Assembly: GCF_006363815.1 (NCBI RefSeq)
Contig: NZ_RRYT01000002.1
Location: 297,757-361,160, forward strand
DNA length: 63,404 nt
Source of the DNA: Thermomonospora catenispora
Lineage (GTDB): Bacteria; Actinomycetota; Actinomycetes; Streptosporangiales; Streptosporangiaceae
Direction of reading: 5' to 3'
In this document: in pieces, positions 45,774 through 55,165 of the stretch
How positions within the stretch are numbered: position 1 is the stretch's first letter
Layout of the letters: each line of letters opens with the position of its first letter
Notes under the pieces: generated by a model
The model's input: the letters and a program-made list of their open reading frames with translations, nothing else
What the model was told of the DNA's origin: nothing
Database searches by the model: none
Position numbers and translations under genes: made by a program

Positions 45774-46436
45774 TCACGAGGCGGCGGGACGCCGGGAGAG
45801 CGACTCCGAGAGGGTGAGCTCGGCGCCCGTGCGGGCGACGACCTCCTCGGGGTCGACACCGGGGGCGGTCTCCACCAGCACCAGGCCCTCGGAGGCGACG
45901 TCGAGGACGGCCAGGTCGGTGATGATGCGGTCGACGCAGGCGCGTCCGGTGAGGGGAAGGGTGCACTCCTCGACGATCTTGGGAGAGCCGTCCTTGGCGG
46001 TGTGGGTGGTCAGCACGATCACCCGGCGGGCGCCGTGCACCAGGTCCATCGCCCCGCCCATGCCCTTGATCATGGCCCCGGGGATGACCCAGTTGGCCAG
46101 GTCGCCGCGGGCGGAGACCTGCATGGCGCCCAGGATCGCGGTGTCGATGTGACCGCCGCGGATCATCCCGAACGACAGCGCCGAGTCGAAGAAGGACGCT
46201 CCCGGCAGCACGGTGACGGTCTCCTTGCCCGCGTTGATCAGGTCGGGGTCGACCTCCTCCTCGCGCGGATACGGGCCCACCCCCAGGATCCCGTTCTCCG
46301 AGTGCAGCATGACGTGCACGCCGGGCGGGATGTGGCCGGGCACCAACGTGGGCAGGCCGATGCCCAGATTCACATATGAGCCGTCGGTCAGTTCGGCGGC
46401 GGCGCGGGCCGCCATCTCCTCGCGCGTCCAGGCCAT
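45774..46436 (-). CDS. 3-oxoacid CoA-transferase subunit B
   Basis: A 220-residue beta subunit of a family I CoA-transferase, such as succinyl-CoA:3-oxoacid or 3-oxoadipate CoA-transferase. The catalytic glutamate is in [11 protein letters not shown]. Other family motifs are [18 protein letters not shown] and [17 protein letters not shown]. It overlaps subunit A by one base (TGATG). The IclR gene beyond subunit A suggests catabolic control; whether the substrate is an acetoacetate-type acid or oxoadipate cannot be told. Confidence 0.9.
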   Translation of the reverse strand: MAWTREEMAARAAAELTDGSYVNLGIGLPTLVPGHIPPGVHVMLHSENGILGVGPYPREEEVDPDLINAGKETVTVLPGASFFDSALSFGMIRGGHIDTAILGAMQVSARGDLANWVIPGAMIKGMGGAMDLVHGARRVIVLTTHTAKDGSPKIVEECTLPLTGRACVDRIITDLAVLDVASEGLVLVETAPGVDPEEVVARTGAELTLSESLSRRPAAS

Positions 46437-47185
46437 CAGGTGCGCACCGTCCTCTTCTCGATCCCCTTGGCCGCCGCCTGCTCGGGGGTCAGCGGCACCA
46501 CCCGCTGGACGAACACGCCCGGAAGGTGGACCTCGTCGGGGTCGAGGGCGTCCACCAGCTCCTCGACCTCGGCGACGGTGATCCGGCCGGCCATCGCGGC
46601 CAGCGGGTTGAAGTTCCGGGCCGCCTTGTTGAACACCAGGTTCCCGTACCGGTCCCCGCGCCGGGCCCGGACCAGCGCGAAGTCGGTGACGATGCCGCGT
46701 TCCAGCACGTACTCGACGCCGTCGAACTCGCGGACCTCCTTGGGCGGGGAGGCCACCGCGACGCCGCCGTCGGGCGCGTACCGCCACGGCAGGCCGCCCT
46801 CGGCCACGGCCGTTCCGACTCCGGCCGGCGTGTAGAAGGCCGGGATGCCGCAGCCGCCCGCGCGCAGCCGCTCGGCGAGCGTGCCCTGCGGGATCAGCTC
46901 GACCTCCACCTCCCCGGCCAGGTACTTGCGGGCGAAGGTCTTGTTCTCGCCGATGTAGGAGCCGGTCACCCGGGCGATCCGGCCCGCGGCCAGCAGGACG
47001 CCCAGCCCGCCGCCGTCCACGCCGCAGTTGTTCGACACCACGTGCAATCCGGTGGGCCCGGCCTCCAGCAGCGCCTCGATCAGCACGTTCGGCACGCCGC
47101 TGAGGCCGAAGCCGCCGACGGCCAGCGACGCTCCGTCCGGGACATCCGCGACGGCCGCCGCCGCGCTGGCCACCACCTTGTCCAT
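46436..47185 (-). CDS. 3-oxoacid CoA-transferase subunit A
   Basis: A 249-residue alpha subunit. It has the glycine-rich CoA-binding loop [17 protein letters not shown], then [15 protein letters not shown] and FYTPAGVGT, and [18 protein letters not shown] near the end. I chose the ATG at 47185 ([12 protein letters not shown]) because the longer upstream reading is not family-like. An inverted repeat 31-44 nt upstream could be its operator. Confidence 0.9.
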   Translation of the reverse strand: MDKVVASAAAAVADVPDGASLAVGGFGLSGVPNVLIEALLEAGPTGLHVVSNNCGVDGGGLGVLLAAGRIARVTGSYIGENKTFARKYLAGEVEVELIPQGTLAERLRAGGCGIPAFYTPAGVGTAVAEGGLPWRYAPDGGVAVASPPKEVREFDGVEYVLERGIVTDFALVRARRGDRYGNLVFNKAARNFNPLAAMAGRITVAEVEELVDALDPDEVHLPGVFVQRVVPLTPEQAAAKGIEKRTVRT

Positions 47186-47215
47186 GTCCCCACCCTCACG
47201 GATCTGTTCGCATAG

Positions 47216-47229
47216 TGAACTTTCGTTCA
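47216..47229. promoter_or_regulatory. TGAAC-TTTC-GTTCA inverted repeat
   Basis: Perfect 5-bp arms, 31-44 nt upstream of the CoA-transferase A start. Its TGAAC/GTTCA form and position fit an IclR-type operator, and the IclR gene is divergently encoded nearby. Inference only. Confidence 0.4.
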
Positions 47230-47488
47230 TAAATTCGCGGAGCAGTTTGCGTCGTGGATTCGGCGATGTCAACAGCGCCGGAGCGCCCTGGGACGGCCCT
47301 GTCGGCCGGTGCGGCCGCCTCGGTCCGCGCCGGCCGGACCGGACGGAGCGGCCTGCGTCGAACGCGCCGGCGCGCGCCGGCCCACGCGATCGCATCGGCC
47401 GGCGTCGGTCCGTGCGGTCCGTGCCGGCCCGCCGCCGCGTGGGATCGCCGTCCGCTCCGGCGCGGGATCGGGCATCGGGAGGCCGGCG

Positions 47489-47528
47489 CGTGTCTGCACG
47501 TGTCCGCGCGTGTCCGCGCGTGTCCGCC
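47489..47528 (+). repeat. 10-bp tandem repeat, four units
   Basis: CGTGTCTGCA, two exact CGTGTCCGCG units, then CGTGTCCGCC. A short tandem array in non-coding DNA. Confidence 0.7.
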
Positions 47529-47916
47529 GTCGCTCGCCGTGCCCGTCTCTCCTCCGTCGCGCTCCCCTCCGCCGAGGGCGGGCGGCGATCGGTCCGCGGC
47601 CGGGGGCGGGCGTGCATCGGGGAACGGCGGGAGGCGCCGGAGCGGTCGGGACCGGCGAGGCGAGGGGCGGGAGGGCTCCGGGGGAGGGGGTCGGAGCGGC
47701 CGGAGAGGGCGTCAGGGCAGCGGCGAGCGGTCGGCGGCATGCCGGACCGCCGACCCTGCGCATGGCAGAAAACGTTCTAGTCGCCTTTCAGGAATCTGCC
47801 CGGACATCTCGTCCATACCCACGAAAAGTGGCTATGAATCAGGGGTTTTCGGATCGTGTCGGCGTTGTTACATTGCCCAGCAGACAAGAATTCATTTCAG
47901 TCGTCTGGGAGGTGCG

Positions 47917-48813
47917 ATGACCGGGCGAGCAGTGCGGCCGGCCGCGCCAGCGCGGCCCGAACCGCCCCCCTCGATGGTGGAGCGGATGACCCTGATCCTG
48001 GACGCGTTCGCAGGACGCTCGGCCCGACTCACCCTGGAGGACGTGGCCCGGCACACCGGGCTGCCCCGCTCGACCGCGCACCGCATACTCGACCAGTTGG
48101 TCAAGCAGCGCTGGTTGGACCACAACGCCCACGGCTACGGGCTCGGGCGGCGGGCGCTGGGCCTCGGCGGCGGAGACGGCGGGCAGAGCCGGATCCGCGA
48201 GGTGGCCGCGCCGCTGCTGCACGAACTGCAGATCACCACCGGGCTGGTGGCGCACCTGGCGGTGCTGGACGGGGCGGAGATCTACTACCTGGACAAGGTC
48301 GGCGGCCGGCTGGCCTCCTCGGTGCCCTCCCGGGTCGGCGGCCGGGCCCCGGCGCACTCCACCGCACTGGGCAAGGCGATCCTGGCCTGGCTGGAGCCCG
48401 AGCGGGTCGACGCGCTGTTCGGCCCCGGGCTGTGCCGGCTGACCAACCGCACCATCGGCGACCTGAACACCCTGCACCAGGAGCTGCACCGGATCCGGCG
48501 GCGGCGCGGGCTGGCCTTCGAGCGCGGGGAGTCCCATCCCGGCATCGCCTGTGTGGCGGCGGCGATCCGCGGCGAGGAGGGCCCGGTCGCCGGCATCTCC
48601 CTGGTCGGCGACATCCGCACCCCGCTGGAGAACGTCGCCCCGCTGGTGGCCGCCGCCGCCCGGGAGGCGTCCCTGAGCCTCTTCCCCGGCTCCGGCCCCT
48701 CGGCCCGCCGCGCCCGGGGCCGTCGCCCCTGCCCGCCGCCGCAGCCGGAGGACACCTGGTCGCCCGAGGCCATGAACCGTCTGCTGGCCCTCGACGCCCG
48801 CGACTGGCTGTGA
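47917..48813 (+). CDS. IclR family transcriptional regulator
   Basis: A 298-residue regulator. The winged helix is at about residues 25-85 (DAFAGRSARLTLEDVARHTG, then RSTAHRILDQLVKQRWL). The IclR effector domain follows (PSRVGGRAPAHSTALGKAIL, then RGLAFERGESHPGIACVAAA). A Pro/Arg-rich extension ends it. GGGAGG lies just before the ATG at 47917. It stands between the CoA-transferase genes and the steroid cluster and may control either. Confidence 0.92.
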   Translation: MTGRAVRPAAPARPEPPPSMVERMTLILDAFAGRSARLTLEDVARHTGLPRSTAHRILDQLVKQRWLDHNAHGYGLGRRALGLGGGDGGQSRIREVAAPLLHELQITTGLVAHLAVLDGAEIYYLDKVGGRLASSVPSRVGGRAPAHSTALGKAILAWLEPERVDALFGPGLCRLTNRTIGDLNTLHQELHRIRRRRGLAFERGESHPGIACVAAAIRGEEGPVAGISLVGDIRTPLENVAPLVAAAAREASLSLFPGSGPSARRARGRRPCPPPQPEDTWSPEAMNRLLALDARDWL

Positions 48814-48971
48814 CGGCCGCGGACCGCGGCCCGCCCGCACGACCGCCCCGGCCATCGCGCGGGTCCGGGAGGAGGGGAGGCGTCCCGGGCCCGCGCGGGC
48901 GGGAACGCCGCCGAGGCGAGCCGAACGGCGCGAAGGACGCCGGACCGCGCGCCGACCGCCCGGGACCGGCG

Positions 48972-49529
48972 TCAGCCCCATCGGTCGGCCCTGGCCCAGG
49001 GGTCGGGGGCGACGGAGGCGCCGGACCCGTCGATGCCGAAACGGCTGCGGAAGAAGATCATCGGGCGGCGCTCGGGGGCGACGCGCTCGACCGCCAGCAC
49101 ATGCCCGACCACCACGTCGTGATCCCCGGCCGGATGCACGGCGTGCACGTCGGCGTGCACCCGGGCCAGCACCCCGGGCAGCGACGGGGTGCCCCACGGG
49201 GAGACCTCCCATACCAGGCCCTCGAACCGGCGGCCCTGCGCGGACCCGAACCGCTCGCACACCTCCTGCTGCTCCTCGGCCAGCACGTTCACGCAGAACC
49301 GCCCGGCCCGCCGGATCCGCGGCCAGGAGCGCCCCCGACGACCGGCGCAGAACAGCACCAGCGGCGGCTCCAGCGACACCGACGCGAACGCCTGACAGGC
49401 GAAGCCCACCGGCTCCCGCCCGTCCAGCCCGGTCACCACCGTCACCCCGGTGGCGAACAACCCCATGGTCCGGCGGAACTCCAGCGAGTCGGGGCCGGGG
49501 CCGGTGGAGGGCGCTGGCTCGGCTGACAT
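48972..49529 (-). CDS. Flavin reductase (HsaB-like)
   Basis: A 185-residue protein of the flavin reductase-like domain family. Motifs are LFATGVTVVTGLDGREPVGF, CQAFASVSLEPPLVLFCAG and FCVNVLAEEQQEVCERFG. Members supply reduced flavin to two-component monooxygenases such as HsaA. The divergent operon includes an HsaA-like oxygenase, so HsaB is the likely identity. GAGAGGTGA precedes the ATG. A divergent promoter region with two CGGGA/TCCCG repeats separates it from hsaD. Confidence 0.85.
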   Translation of the reverse strand: MSAEPAPSTGPGPDSLEFRRTMGLFATGVTVVTGLDGREPVGFACQAFASVSLEPPLVLFCAGRRGRSWPRIRRAGRFCVNVLAEEQQEVCERFGSAQGRRFEGLVWEVSPWGTPSLPGVLARVHADVHAVHPAGDHDVVVGHVLAVERVAPERRPMIFFRSRFGIDGSGASVAPDPWARADRWG

Positions 49530-49597
49530 GGGTCACCTCTCGGGCTGGCCTGGCACGGCCCCTCGACCGTAGGGCGTGTCCGCACGGCGCCGGTAAG

Positions 49598-49673
49598 CGG
49601 GATCCCGTTGAGCGGAAGAGGCCGCTTTCGGTCCCTCATCGGCGCCCGCCGCGGCGCGTCCCGCTGATCGGGA
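49598..49673. promoter_or_regulatory. CGGGA/TCCCG inverted repeats in the hsaB-hsaD gap
   Basis: CGGGATCCCG (49598-49607) and TCCCG-CTGAT-CGGGA (49659-49673) share half-sites and lie between the divergent steroid genes. They could be binding sites for one regulator controlling both directions. No KstR-type consensus was seen. Confidence 0.4.
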
Positions 49674-49743
49674 TGCGCCGGGCGGCCTCGATGAGGCGCT
49701 GATTACGGTCCCGGCAACGCCATTGCCGACGGACCGAGGGACG

Positions 49744-50613
49744 ATGACCACCGAGCTGACCCACGCGTCGACGTTGCGCGAACTCGTCACCGATCAGGGC
49801 GTGCTGCGCTACCGCGAGGCCGGTGACGGCCCTCCGCTGCTGCTGTTGCACGGGTCGGGCCCCGGCGTCACCGGCTGGCGGAACTTCCGCGGCAACCTGC
49901 CGGCGCTCGCCGAGCACTTCCGCTGCCTGGTGCTGGAGTTCCCCGGCTTCGGGGTGAGCGACCCCACCGACCGGCATCCGATGGTCGCCGCGGGGGACGC
50001 GGTGAGCAGGTTCCTGGACGGGCTGGGCCTGCACCGGGTGGACGTGATCGGCAACTCGATGGGCGGGATCGTCGGCGTCCAGTGGGCGCTGGCGCACCCG
50101 GACCGGGTGCGGCGGCTGGTCACCGTCGGCGGCATCGGCCCCAACCTCCTCAGCCCCACGCCCGCCGAAGGCGTCAACCTGCTGACGGAGTTCGTCGAGG
50201 ACCCCACCCGCGAGCGGCTGGCCCGGTGGCTGCGCTCCATGGTCTGCGACCCGGCGCTGGTGACCGAGGAGATGATCGAGGAGCGCTGGCGGCAGGCCAC
50301 CGACCCCGCCGTCCTCGCCGCCTCCCGCCGCATGTACGGCCGGGAGGCCGTCGCGGCCCGCGCCGCCCGGGCGGCCGCCTCCCGCACCCCGCCGTACTGG
50401 GCGATGCTGCACACGCTCAAGGCCCGCACCCTCATCACCTGGGGCCGTGACGACCGGGTCAGCCCCGTCGACATGGCGCTGCTGCCGATGCGGACCATCC
50501 CCGACGTGGAGGTCCACATCTTCCCCAACTGCGGGCACTGGGTGATGATCGAGCAGAAGGAGGCCTGGGAGCGCACCGTCCTGGCCTTCCTGACCCGCAA
50601 GGACGCCTCATGA
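49744..50613 (+). CDS. hsaD: Meta-cleavage product hydrolase (HsaD-like)
   Basis: A 289-residue alpha/beta hydrolase for C-C bond hydrolysis of meta-cleavage products, in steroid catabolism of the DSHA type. The oxyanion-hole segment is LLLLHGSGPGVTGWRNF. The nucleophile is S105 (GNSMGG), the acid D236/D237 (WGRDDRVSP) and the base H265 (NCGHWVM). GAGGGA lies before the ATG. It overlaps the kstD-like gene by 4 nt (ATGA). Confidence 0.88.
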   Translation: MTTELTHASTLRELVTDQGVLRYREAGDGPPLLLLHGSGPGVTGWRNFRGNLPALAEHFRCLVLEFPGFGVSDPTDRHPMVAAGDAVSRFLDGLGLHRVDVIGNSMGGIVGVQWALAHPDRVRRLVTVGGIGPNLLSPTPAEGVNLLTEFVEDPTRERLARWLRSMVCDPALVTEEMIEERWRQATDPAVLAASRRMYGREAVAARAARAAASRTPPYWAMLHTLKARTLITWGRDDRVSPVDMALLPMRTIPDVEVHIFPNCGHWVMIEQKEAWERTVLAFLTRKDAS

Positions 50614-52274
50614 GCGCGGCCGGGTGGGACGCCGAGTACGACCTGGTGGTCGTCGGCAGCGGCGGCGGCGGGATGACGGCCGCGCTGACCGCCCACGAGC
50701 TGGGCCTCGAGCCGCTCATCGTGGAGAAGGGCAGGAAGTACGGCGGCAGCACCGGCCTCTCCGGCGGGGGCATCTGGATCCCCGGCAACCCGGTGCTGCG
50801 CAGGCGCGGCCTCCACGACTCCCGCGAGTCCGTCCGCCGTTACCTCGAACGGCTCACCGCGGGACGGGTCCCGCCGGAGCGGCTGGAGGCGTTCATCGAC
50901 AACGGCCCCGCCGCGATGGAGCTGCTCTGCAGGAGCAAGTGGATGAAGTTCTCCTGGACCAAGGGCTACTCCGACTACCACCCCGAGCTGGAGGGCGGCA
51001 GCCCGCTGGGCAGGTCCATCGAGCCCAAGCCGTTCGACACCCGCAGGCTGGGCGAGGACGAGAAGTACCAGCGGGCCAACAGCATGAAGGGGCCGCTGGG
51101 GCTGTGGGTGACCGCCAAGGACTACCACGACCTGGCGATGGCCAAGCGGACCTGGCGGGGCCGCCGCGCCGTGCTGGTCGCCGCCTGGCGCGTGGCCTCC
51201 AACCTGATCCGCCGTCGCCACATGGCCGCCGGAGGACGGGCCCTGGTGGCGCGGATGCGGATGGCGCTCAAGGACGCCGGCGTCCCGCTGTGGCTGCAGA
51301 CCCCGATGACCGACCTGGTCACCGACGAGGACGGCGCCGTGATCGGGATCGTCGCGGAACGCGAGGGCGCCGCCGTGCGGATCAGGGCGCGGCACGGGGT
51401 GCTGCTGGCGACCGGCGGCTTCGACCACAACCCCCGGATGCGCGCCGAATACCTGCCCGAGGGCGGCCGGGCCGACTTCGGCATGGGAGCGCGGGAGAAC
51501 ACCGGCGACGGCATCCTCGCGGGGATGAGGCTCGGCGCGGCCGTCGATCTGATGGACGACGCCTGGTGGATGCCCGCCGTCCGGCACCCGTCCGGGGCGC
51601 CGATCCCGCTGGTGTCCGAACGCGCCATCCCCCGCCAGGTGATCGTGAACGCCGAGGGCCGCCGGTTCACCAACGAGGCCGCCCCCTATGTCAACTTCGT
51701 CCACGACCAGCTCGCCGGCGGGCATGTGCCGTGCTGGATGGTGATGGACGCCAAGGCCCGCGCCCGCTACCCGTTCGCGCAGATCCTGCCGGGGGCGCCG
51801 ATCCCGCGGGCGTTCTATGAGGCGGGCGTCGCGTTCCGGGCCGCGACCCTCGCCGAGCTGGCCGAGGAGATCGGCGTCCCCGCGGGCGCCCTCGTCGAGA
51901 CCGTCGAGAGGTTCAACGGACACGCCCGCGACGGCGCCGACCCCGACTACGGCCGGGGCGAGAGCGCCTATGACCGCTACTACGGCGACCCCAGGCTCAA
52001 GAACCCCAACCTCGACGTCATCGACACCGCCCCCTTCTACGCGTTCCGGATCGAGGTCGGCGACCTGGGCACCAAGGGCGGGCTGGTGTGCGACGAGCAC
52101 AGCCGGGTGCTGCGCGAGGACGGTTCGGTGATCGAGGGCCTGTACGCCACCGGCAACACCTCGGCGTCGGTGATGGGCAACGAGTACGCCGGGCCGGGCG
52201 CGACCATCGGCCCGTCGATCGTGTTCGGCTACATCGCCGCCAAGCATGCGGCGTCGCGGGCGGGACGGATCTGA
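50610..52274 (+). CDS. 3-ketosteroid delta-1-dehydrogenase (KstD-like flavoprotein)
   Basis: A 554-residue FAD-dependent oxidoreductase. The dinucleotide-binding motif is VVVGSGGGGMTAAL. GGSTGLSGGGIWIPGNPV and the C-terminal NEYAGPGATIGPSIVFGYIA match KstD and close relatives that desaturate ring A of 3-ketosteroids. It sits between hsaD and kshB in the operon. It could also be a related ketosteroid dehydrogenase with another regiochemistry. Confidence 0.85.
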   Translation: MSAAGWDAEYDLVVVGSGGGGMTAALTAHELGLEPLIVEKGRKYGGSTGLSGGGIWIPGNPVLRRRGLHDSRESVRRYLERLTAGRVPPERLEAFIDNGPAAMELLCRSKWMKFSWTKGYSDYHPELEGGSPLGRSIEPKPFDTRRLGEDEKYQRANSMKGPLGLWVTAKDYHDLAMAKRTWRGRRAVLVAAWRVASNLIRRRHMAAGGRALVARMRMALKDAGVPLWLQTPMTDLVTDEDGAVIGIVAEREGAAVRIRARHGVLLATGGFDHNPRMRAEYLPEGGRADFGMGARENTGDGILAGMRLGAAVDLMDDAWWMPAVRHPSGAPIPLVSERAIPRQVIVNAEGRRFTNEAAPYVNFVHDQLAGGHVPCWMVMDAKARARYPFAQILPGAPIPRAFYEAGVAFRAATLAELAEEIGVPAGALVETVERFNGHARDGADPDYGRGESAYDRYYGDPRLKNPNLDVIDTAPFYAFRIEVGDLGTKGGLVCDEHSRVLREDGSVIEGLYATGNTSASVMGNEYAGPGATIGPSIVFGYIAAKHAASRAGRI

Positions 52275-52284
52275 CGGTGCTGCC

Positions 52285-53310
52285 ATGACGGTGCTGACGG
52301 TGCGGGTCGCCGAGGTGGTGCGGGAGACCGCCGAGGCCCACACCCTCGTGCTGGAGCCCGCCGAGGAGGACCGGGACCGCTTCGCCTACCGGCCCGGCCA
52401 GTTCCTCACCATCCGGGTGCCCACCGAGGCCGGCCCCGTGGCGCGCTGCTACTCGCTGTGCAGCTCGCCGGTGTGCGACGACCTGCTCAAGGTGACCGTC
52501 AAGCGGGTCGCCGGGGGCCTGGGGTCCAACTGGATCTGCGACAACGTCACCGCGGGCGACGTGCTGGAGGTGCTGCGGCCCTCCGGCACCTTCACCCCCG
52601 CCTCGCTGGACGAGGACCTGCTGCTCGTGGCGGCGGGCAGCGGCATCACCCCGGTGATGTCGATCCTCAAGTCCTGCCTGGCCGCCGGGCGCGGCTCGGT
52701 GGCCCTGATCTACGCCAACCGCGACGAACGTTCGGTGATCTTCGCAGGCGAGCTGCGCGCCCTGGCCCGGCGGCACGGGGAGCGGCTGACCGTCGTGCAC
52801 TGGCTGGAGTCCCTGCAGGGCCTGCCCACGGCCGCCGCGCTGCGCGCGCTGGCCCGCCCCTACCGGGGGAGGGAGGCGTTCGTGTGCGGGCCGGAGGCGT
52901 TCATGGAGCTGACGATCTCGGCGCTCACCGGGCTCGGCGTGCCCGCCGAGCGCGTCCATGTGGAGCGGTTCTTCTCGCTGTCGGGCGACCCGTTCGCCGA
53001 ACCGGAGCCCGAGGAGGACGCCGCCTCCGGCGCCGACGCGACCGTCGAGGTGGAGATCGACGGCCGGACCCGCACCGTCGCCTGGCCGCGCTCGGCGCGG
53101 CTGCTGGACGTGCTGCTGCGCGCCGGGATCGACGCCCCGTACTCCTGCCGCGAGGGCTCCTGCGCCGCCTGCGCCTGCGTGCTGCTGGAGGGCGAGGTCG
53201 CCATGGACGCCAACACCGTGCTGGATCGCCGGGACCTCGACGACGGGCTCATCCTCGCCTGCCAGGCCAGGCCGCTCAGCGATCGCCTCAAGGTCAGCTA
53301 CGACGGCTGA
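52285..53310 (+). CDS. kshB: Ferredoxin-type reductase (KshB-like)
   Basis: A 341-residue iron-sulfur flavoprotein. The FAD domain has ARCYSLCSSP; the NAD domain has AAGSGITPVMSILK and FVCGPEAFM. A C-terminal plant-type 2Fe-2S domain carries SCREGSCAACAC and LACQA. It resembles KshB, the reductase of 3-ketosteroid 9-alpha-hydroxylase; phenylacetyl-CoA or other oxygenase reductases share the layout. The oxygenase partner kshA is not in this window. Confidence 0.85.
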   Translation: MTVLTVRVAEVVRETAEAHTLVLEPAEEDRDRFAYRPGQFLTIRVPTEAGPVARCYSLCSSPVCDDLLKVTVKRVAGGLGSNWICDNVTAGDVLEVLRPSGTFTPASLDEDLLLVAAGSGITPVMSILKSCLAAGRGSVALIYANRDERSVIFAGELRALARRHGERLTVVHWLESLQGLPTAAALRALARPYRGREAFVCGPEAFMELTISALTGLGVPAERVHVERFFSLSGDPFAEPEPEEDAASGADATVEVEIDGRTRTVAWPRSARLLDVLLRAGIDAPYSCREGSCAACACVLLEGEVAMDANTVLDRRDLDDGLILACQARPLSDRLKVSYDG

Positions 53311-53335
53311 CCGCGACACCAGGGGAGTTCAGGCC

Positions 53336-54520
53336 ATGCGCAACCGCGTGCTCGATGCGATCATGGAACGCGCCGAGGAGATCCGCGAGCTGGGGCCGGT
53401 CGGCGAGCGGCTCGGCAGACTGGACGAGAGGTCCGTGCGGGCGCTTCGGGAGGCCGGGGCGATCCGCTTGCTCCAGCCGGCCGAGTACGGCGGCCTGGAG
53501 GCGCACCCCCGCGAGTTCGCCGAGACGGTGATGGCGATCGCCGCGCTGGACGGATCGACCGGATGGATCGCCGGGATCGTCGGCGTGCACCCCTGGGAGA
53601 TGGCGATGGCCGACCCGCGGGTGCAGGAGGAGATCTGGGGCGAGGACCCCGACACCTGGATCGCCTCCCCGTACGCGCCGATGGGCATCGCCCGCCCGGT
53701 CGACGGCGGATACGTCTTCAACGGGCGATGGCAGTTCTCCTCCGGCACCGACCACTGCGACTGGATCTTCCTCGGCGGGATGCTGGGGGACGCCGAGGGG
53801 AGGGCGGTGCGGCCGCCGCAGGCCCTGCACCTGATCCTGCCGCGCTCGGACTACGAGATCGTGGAGGGCTCCTGGGACGTCGCCGGATTGTGCGGCACCG
53901 GCTCCAAGGACATCATCGTCCGCGACGCGTTCGTGCCCTCCCACCGGGTCATCCCGTTCGCCAAGGTCCTCGACGGCACCGCGCCGCGCGAGGCGGGGCT
54001 GACCAACCCCACCTACCTGGTCCCGTTCTCTACGGTGTTCCCGCTGGGCATCACCGCCGCCGTCATCGGCATCACCGAGGGGGCGCTGGCCTGCCACCTG
54101 GCCTACCAGCGCGACCGCGTCCAGATCACCGGCACCCGGATCAAGGACGACCCCTACGTGCTGTACGCGATCGGCGAGGCCGCCGCCGAGATCTCCGCCT
54201 CCCGCACCGCGCTGATCGACAACGCCTGTCGCATGTACGACAAGGCCGCCGCGGGCAAGGAGATCACCTTCGCCGAACGCGCCGCCGGCCGCCGCGTCCA
54301 GGTCCGCGCCGCCTGGCGGGCCGTCCAGGCGATGAACGAGGTCGTGCTCCGGTCCGGGGGCAACGCCATGCGCCGGGACAACCCCATCCAGCGTTTCTGG
54401 CGCGACGCCCACGTGGGCCTGGCCCACGCCATCCACGTCCCCGGCTCGGTCTACCACGCCTCCGCCCTGACCGACCTGGGCCTCGAACCCCCGCCCGGCC
54501 CCATGCGCTCGATGATCTGA
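53336..54520 (+). CDS. hsaA: Flavin-dependent monooxygenase (HsaA-like)
   Basis: A 394-residue acyl-CoA dehydrogenase-fold oxygenase that uses reduced flavin supplied by a reductase. Motifs include LQPAEYGGLEAHPREFAE, FNGRWQFSSGTDHCDWIFLG and GLCGTGSKDIIV. It fits HsaA, which hydroxylates the phenolic secosteroid 3-HSA. GGGGAG lies upstream of the ATG. It is the last gene of hsaD-kstD-kshB-hsaA. The extradiol dioxygenase HsaC that should act between HsaA and HsaD is missing here. Confidence 0.88.
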   Translation: MRNRVLDAIMERAEEIRELGPVGERLGRLDERSVRALREAGAIRLLQPAEYGGLEAHPREFAETVMAIAALDGSTGWIAGIVGVHPWEMAMADPRVQEEIWGEDPDTWIASPYAPMGIARPVDGGYVFNGRWQFSSGTDHCDWIFLGGMLGDAEGRAVRPPQALHLILPRSDYEIVEGSWDVAGLCGTGSKDIIVRDAFVPSHRVIPFAKVLDGTAPREAGLTNPTYLVPFSTVFPLGITAAVIGITEGALACHLAYQRDRVQITGTRIKDDPYVLYAIGEAAAEISASRTALIDNACRMYDKAAAGKEITFAERAAGRRVQVRAAWRAVQAMNEVVLRSGGNAMRRDNPIQRFWRDAHVGLAHAIHVPGSVYHASALTDLGLEPPPGPMRSMI

Positions 54521-54528
54521 GCCGTCTC

Positions 54529-55059
54529 TCAACCGCCCGCTCCGCGGTCCGGCGCGGTCGGCCGTCCGGAGCGGCTCCACCCTTCGGAGGCGGTCACCGT
54601 GCGGGCGCGCGGATCCACCGGCTCGACGGGGCGGTCCTCATAGGGGGTGGAGAGCACCACGTGGGAGTTCATCTCCCCGTGCGCGCCGAGCCGCTCGAGC
54701 AGTCCCTCCAGGTGCGCCATCGAGGCCGCCCGCACCTTGAGCATCGTGCACCACCCGCCGCTCAGCTTGTGCACCTCGACGACCTCGGGCAGGTCCTCGG
54801 CGGCCGTGGTCTTGAGCAGGCAGCGGCCGAGCGCGCAGCGCATCTGCACGAAGGCCGTCAGCGGCTGCCCGACGCGGGCCGGGTCGATGCGCGCCCGGTA
54901 GCCCAGGATCACCCCGGACTCCTCCAGCCGGCGCACGCGTTCGGCGACGGCGGGCGGGGAGAGGTTGACGCGGCGGGCGAGCGCGTTGAACGAGAGCCGC
55001 CCGTCGCGTTGGAGCTCGTCGATGATGCGCCAGTCGATCCGATCGAGCGGTCTTTCCAT
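54529..55059 (-). CDS. Lrp/AsnC family transcriptional regulator
   Basis: A 176-residue regulator. The N-terminal HTH is IDWRIIDELQRDGRLSFNAL, then NLSPPAVAERVRRLEESGV. A RAM/ligand domain follows with VVEVHKLSGGWCTMLKVRA. The C-terminal 30 residues are an unrelated Arg/Gly-rich tail. Its start is only 106 nt from the divergent MFS gene, suggesting it controls that transporter. It converges on hsaA with 8 nt between stops. Confidence 0.9.
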   Translation of the reverse strand: MERPLDRIDWRIIDELQRDGRLSFNALARRVNLSPPAVAERVRRLEESGVILGYRARIDPARVGQPLTAFVQMRCALGRCLLKTTAAEDLPEVVEVHKLSGGWCTMLKVRAASMAHLEGLLERLGAHGEMNSHVVLSTPYEDRPVEPVDPRARTVTASEGWSRSGRPTAPDRGAGG

Positions 55060-55165
55060 TCCCCAAGCCCTCCCGGCGTGATCCTTTGCGATGGGCAGGC
55101 GCGACGGGCGAACTTCCGTTCTTTGCCCATTCAATGTCGCATATGACGCTTTTACCGTTCAGGGC

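Larger units (their letters stand above)
47186..47916. other. Divergent region between CoA-transferase and iclR genes
   Basis: A 731-bp stretch without a convincing gene. It contains the operator-like repeat at 47216-47229 near one end, a short tandem repeat at 47489-47528, and an AT-richer segment from about 47760 that should hold the iclR promoter. Confidence 0.5.
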
